Shown here piece by piece: positions 62,148 to 64,000 of a stretch of 64,000 nucleotides of DNA. Made by a program: the position numbers and the translations under genes. The DNA is from Microglena sp. YARC (taxonomy: Eukaryota > Chlorophyta > Chlorophyceae > Chlamydomonadales > Chlamydomonadaceae), in assembly GCA_022414725.1 (NCBI GenBank), contig CM039464.1, forward strand, positions 53,333,768-53,397,767. Reading direction: 5' to 3'. Below the pieces are notes generated by a model. It searched no databases. It was not told the origin of the DNA and saw only the letters and a program-made list of their open reading frames with translations. Within the stretch, counting starts at the first letter, position 1, and every line of letters begins with the position of its first letter.

Positions 62148-63650
62148 TTATCTGAAGCCGATTCTCTTCGCAAAACTTCGGACTCCACGACGCGGACCAC
62201 CCCAGGTACGCAGTCATCACAAACTGTCCCTCGCAAGTCTGCTGGGTCCTCTGCCATTCTCCCCCCTCCTCCTGTAACACCGGCGGTTCCCAATCCATCG
62301 CCCCCTTGCCAGGTAGGTGATTTCGGGTCAAGTAAGAAAATTACTGAGCTCAGAAAGGAGCTTCGCTCCTTTCCCACTGACGAGAAAATGGGTGACCTGG
62401 ACGGACGCTTGAAACTCAGACGCTGGAGGCTTGCGGTTGAGACTGTGCTTTCCGTGCAGTTTGGTCGCGATGATGTGGATTCTTTCTCTCATGTCGTTCC
62501 TCACTTGTCTGCCGCCCTGCACGGCTCCCTTAAGCGCACTTACGATGACACATACGCTAATGGCGAATTTCTCGGGTTTGACTGGCTTGGTATCCTCACA
62601 TGGATCCAGTCACTCTTGACTCCTGAACTTTTCACTGAAGCCGAGTTGGCGATGACACGCTTGCACGAGGGTACTATTCGTCAATTCTCTGGCGCATCAG
62701 TCCAATCTTATTACCATCGAATTAAAGCGGAGTTCCGTTTGGTACCTGACTTGACCCCTAGAGAAAAGCTCAATTTCTTTCGTACAGGGTTGCTAGAGTC
62801 CGTGAAACTTGGGTCCTTCTGTCGCCGCGAATCGGGAACTACGTTCGAGACTGTCGAGGAACTGTTCCATTACATCCAAATGGATGAGGCTCGTAGTCTT
62901 TCGTCCGCGAAAGGTCAGTCCATAGCGGCTACCTCAGCTAGGAACAGACTCGGGGGTTACGGATTCCCCAACATGAAGTCCATGGGCAGCGATGGCAAAC
63001 CCCGGTTTCCAGGCAATACTGAGAGACCGACTGGTCAGCCTCTTGCTCTGAATAGGGTCCACTTTGCCGCCATTCCTTCTCCACCCCCAGCTGATTCCGA
63101 CTCTGATGATTCGCATGATGACGAAAGACACGTAGGCACTCGAGGAGTAGATATAGACACCGATGACCGACCCGGCAAGTCCGCCAGGATCGGTCCCCAC
63201 TCTAACGGGGGACGAGGTGGACGTGGTGGCCGCTCGGGGCAACCTGCTCGCCCGGCTCATTCTGAAGGTGGTCGTCATGTTCGTGGTGCTTTCGGTTCTA
63301 ACTCTATCGGTAGAGGGACGGGTCGCGGTTATGGTCAAGGGGCTGGCCGGGGCCGGGGCCACAGTACTATGGGTTCAGGTCAGTCAAGTGCACCGGATTT
63401 CAGTGGAAAAGACCCTAATAGCCCCATGCAAATGAACAATTCCGTGAGTGTTGCCCAGTCCATTTGGCTCCAACAGGGTTCTCGGTGTTTTTGGTGCTTC
63501 CATAAGATGGCTCAGTGCATATCTGATCGTGCGATCCCTGCCGAATGCCTAGTCAGGTATGACCCGAACAACCAATGGCCCGCACTCTCGGACAAGACCT
63601 GCCCTGATTGGAAAAGGGATAACAATGGCCCGATTCCTTCTTGGCCCTAG
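62148..63650 (+). CDS. Gypsy-like Gag capsid and nucleocapsid region
   Basis: Open from the end of the large element (first ATG 62388) to TAG at 63648, about 500 codons. The segment from KITELRKELRSFPTDEK through the region containing GILTWIQSLL, SVQSYYHRIKAEFRLVPDLT and GLLESVKLGSF has the helical pattern and the Y-F-L spacing of Ty3/gypsy Gag capsids. It is followed by a GRGGRGG/GRGTGRGYGQ basic region and a Cys cluster (CFWCFHKMAQC), which looks like a degenerate zinc knuckle. It forms the retrotransposon particle and binds its RNA. The N-terminal part of the same protein probably lies left of the insertion at 49.2-50.4 kb. Confidence 0.7.
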   Translation, partial: LSEADSLRKTSDSTTRTTPGTQSSQTVPRKSAGSSAILPPPPVTPAVPNPSPPCQVGDFGSSKKITELRKELRSFPTDEKMGDLDGRLKLRRWRLAVETVLSVQFGRDDVDSFSHVVPHLSAALHGSLKRTYDDTYANGEFLGFDWLGILTWIQSLLTPELFTEAELAMTRLHEGTIRQFSGASVQSYYHRIKAEFRLVPDLTPREKLNFFRTGLLESVKLGSFCRRESGTTFETVEELFHYIQMDEARSLSSAKGQSIAATSARNRLGGYGFPNMKSMGSDGKPRFPGNTERPTGQPLALNRVHFAAIPSPPPADSDSDDSHDDERHVGTRGVDIDTDDRPGKSARIGPHSNGGRGGRGGRSGQPARPAHSEGGRHVRGAFGSNSIGRGTGRGYGQGAGRGRGHSTMGSGQSSAPDFSGKDPNSPMQMNNSVSVAQSIWLQQGSRCFWCFHKMAQCISDRAIPAECLVRYDPNNQWPALSDKTCPDWKRDNNGPIPSWP

Positions 63651-64000
63651 GAAGTTGCCGGCCGGGTCATGACAGTTGGCCCAGACCGTGTAGTCAAAGC
63701 AGATACTGTTCAAGACGTGTTCCCTTTCGAACTTACCTTGGCGGCCCAGTTAGAACTTTTTGAGATGTTGGGCTTAACCCCTACCATTGATGTTACGAGC
63801 ACTAACTGGAAATCTTCTCCCTGTCCCTACAAATATTCCACGGAGCATGGCATGCATGTTTCGTTGGCTGGATCTTGTGTTTATGCTCATCCTCTCCCTG
63901 CCGATGCAGTCTCCGTACTCGAACATTATTGGGAAAGCAAAAATGACTCTCCATACGAAACGTCCGGTATTTTCGTCCTCCTTAGTCAGGCTAGTTCGGA
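63651..64000 (+). CDS. Start of a pol-like frame after the gag UAG, partial
   Basis: The same frame that ends with the gag TAG continues open for at least 116 codons to the window edge. It reads EVAGRVMTVGPDRVVKADTV and later LEHYWESKNDSPYETSGIFV, which resembles the linker before reverse transcriptase in algal gypsy elements. No protease motif is visible yet. The arrangement suggests Gag-Pol made by UAG readthrough. Confidence 0.5.

Overview
The window is nuclear DNA of a eukaryote. The evidence is spliceosomal GT-AG introns, a cytosolic ribosomal protein gene, LTR retrotransposons, DNA transposons and a very large amount of simple and satellite repeat. The RPS18 protein reads most like plant and green-algal uS13, so a unicellular alga of the green lineage is my best guess. 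This is an inference from one protein and I would not name a species.

Three split genes can be assembled, all on the minus strand. At 2669-10679 lie two exons of an alpha/beta hydrolase resembling the ABHD10 type, separated by a 7.6 kb intron made almost entirely of repeats. At 30804-34168 is a complete three-exon RPS18. At 37068-44709 is a nearly complete six-exon UDP-galactopyranose mutase, with its first codons unresolved. A fourth coding region on the plus strand (about 17323-19364) encodes a coiled-coil-like protein built from a 32-residue repeat. Between these genes are dispersed short repeats, minisatellites, MITEs and homopolymeric G:C tracts of 22-39 nt.

From about 47 kb to the end the window is nested mobile DNA. 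A copia-type Gag (47909-48661) is followed by the Gag of a Ty3/gypsy-like element (49.2-50.4 kb). This second Gag is interrupted by an 11.7 kb element (50441-62147) with 27-nt perfect terminal inverted repeats and many subterminal TTCGTAA motifs, and resumes at 62148-63650. A UAG codon then separates it from an open pol-like frame. Inside the large element, a 21-bp satellite was split by a young non-autonomous copia element (51819-56585; LTRs 4 mismatches in 346; target duplication CATAC).

The most unusual observation is shared by all three split genes. Their introns contain tandem, decaying copies of the flanking exon edges: the last 60-110 nt of the upstream exon with its 5' splice site, or the first 40-130 nt of the downstream exon with its 3' splice site. 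Copies nearest the exon are usually the best preserved. In the hydrolase gene these arrays appear to grade into kilobase-scale satellites. I call them exon-edge echoes below.
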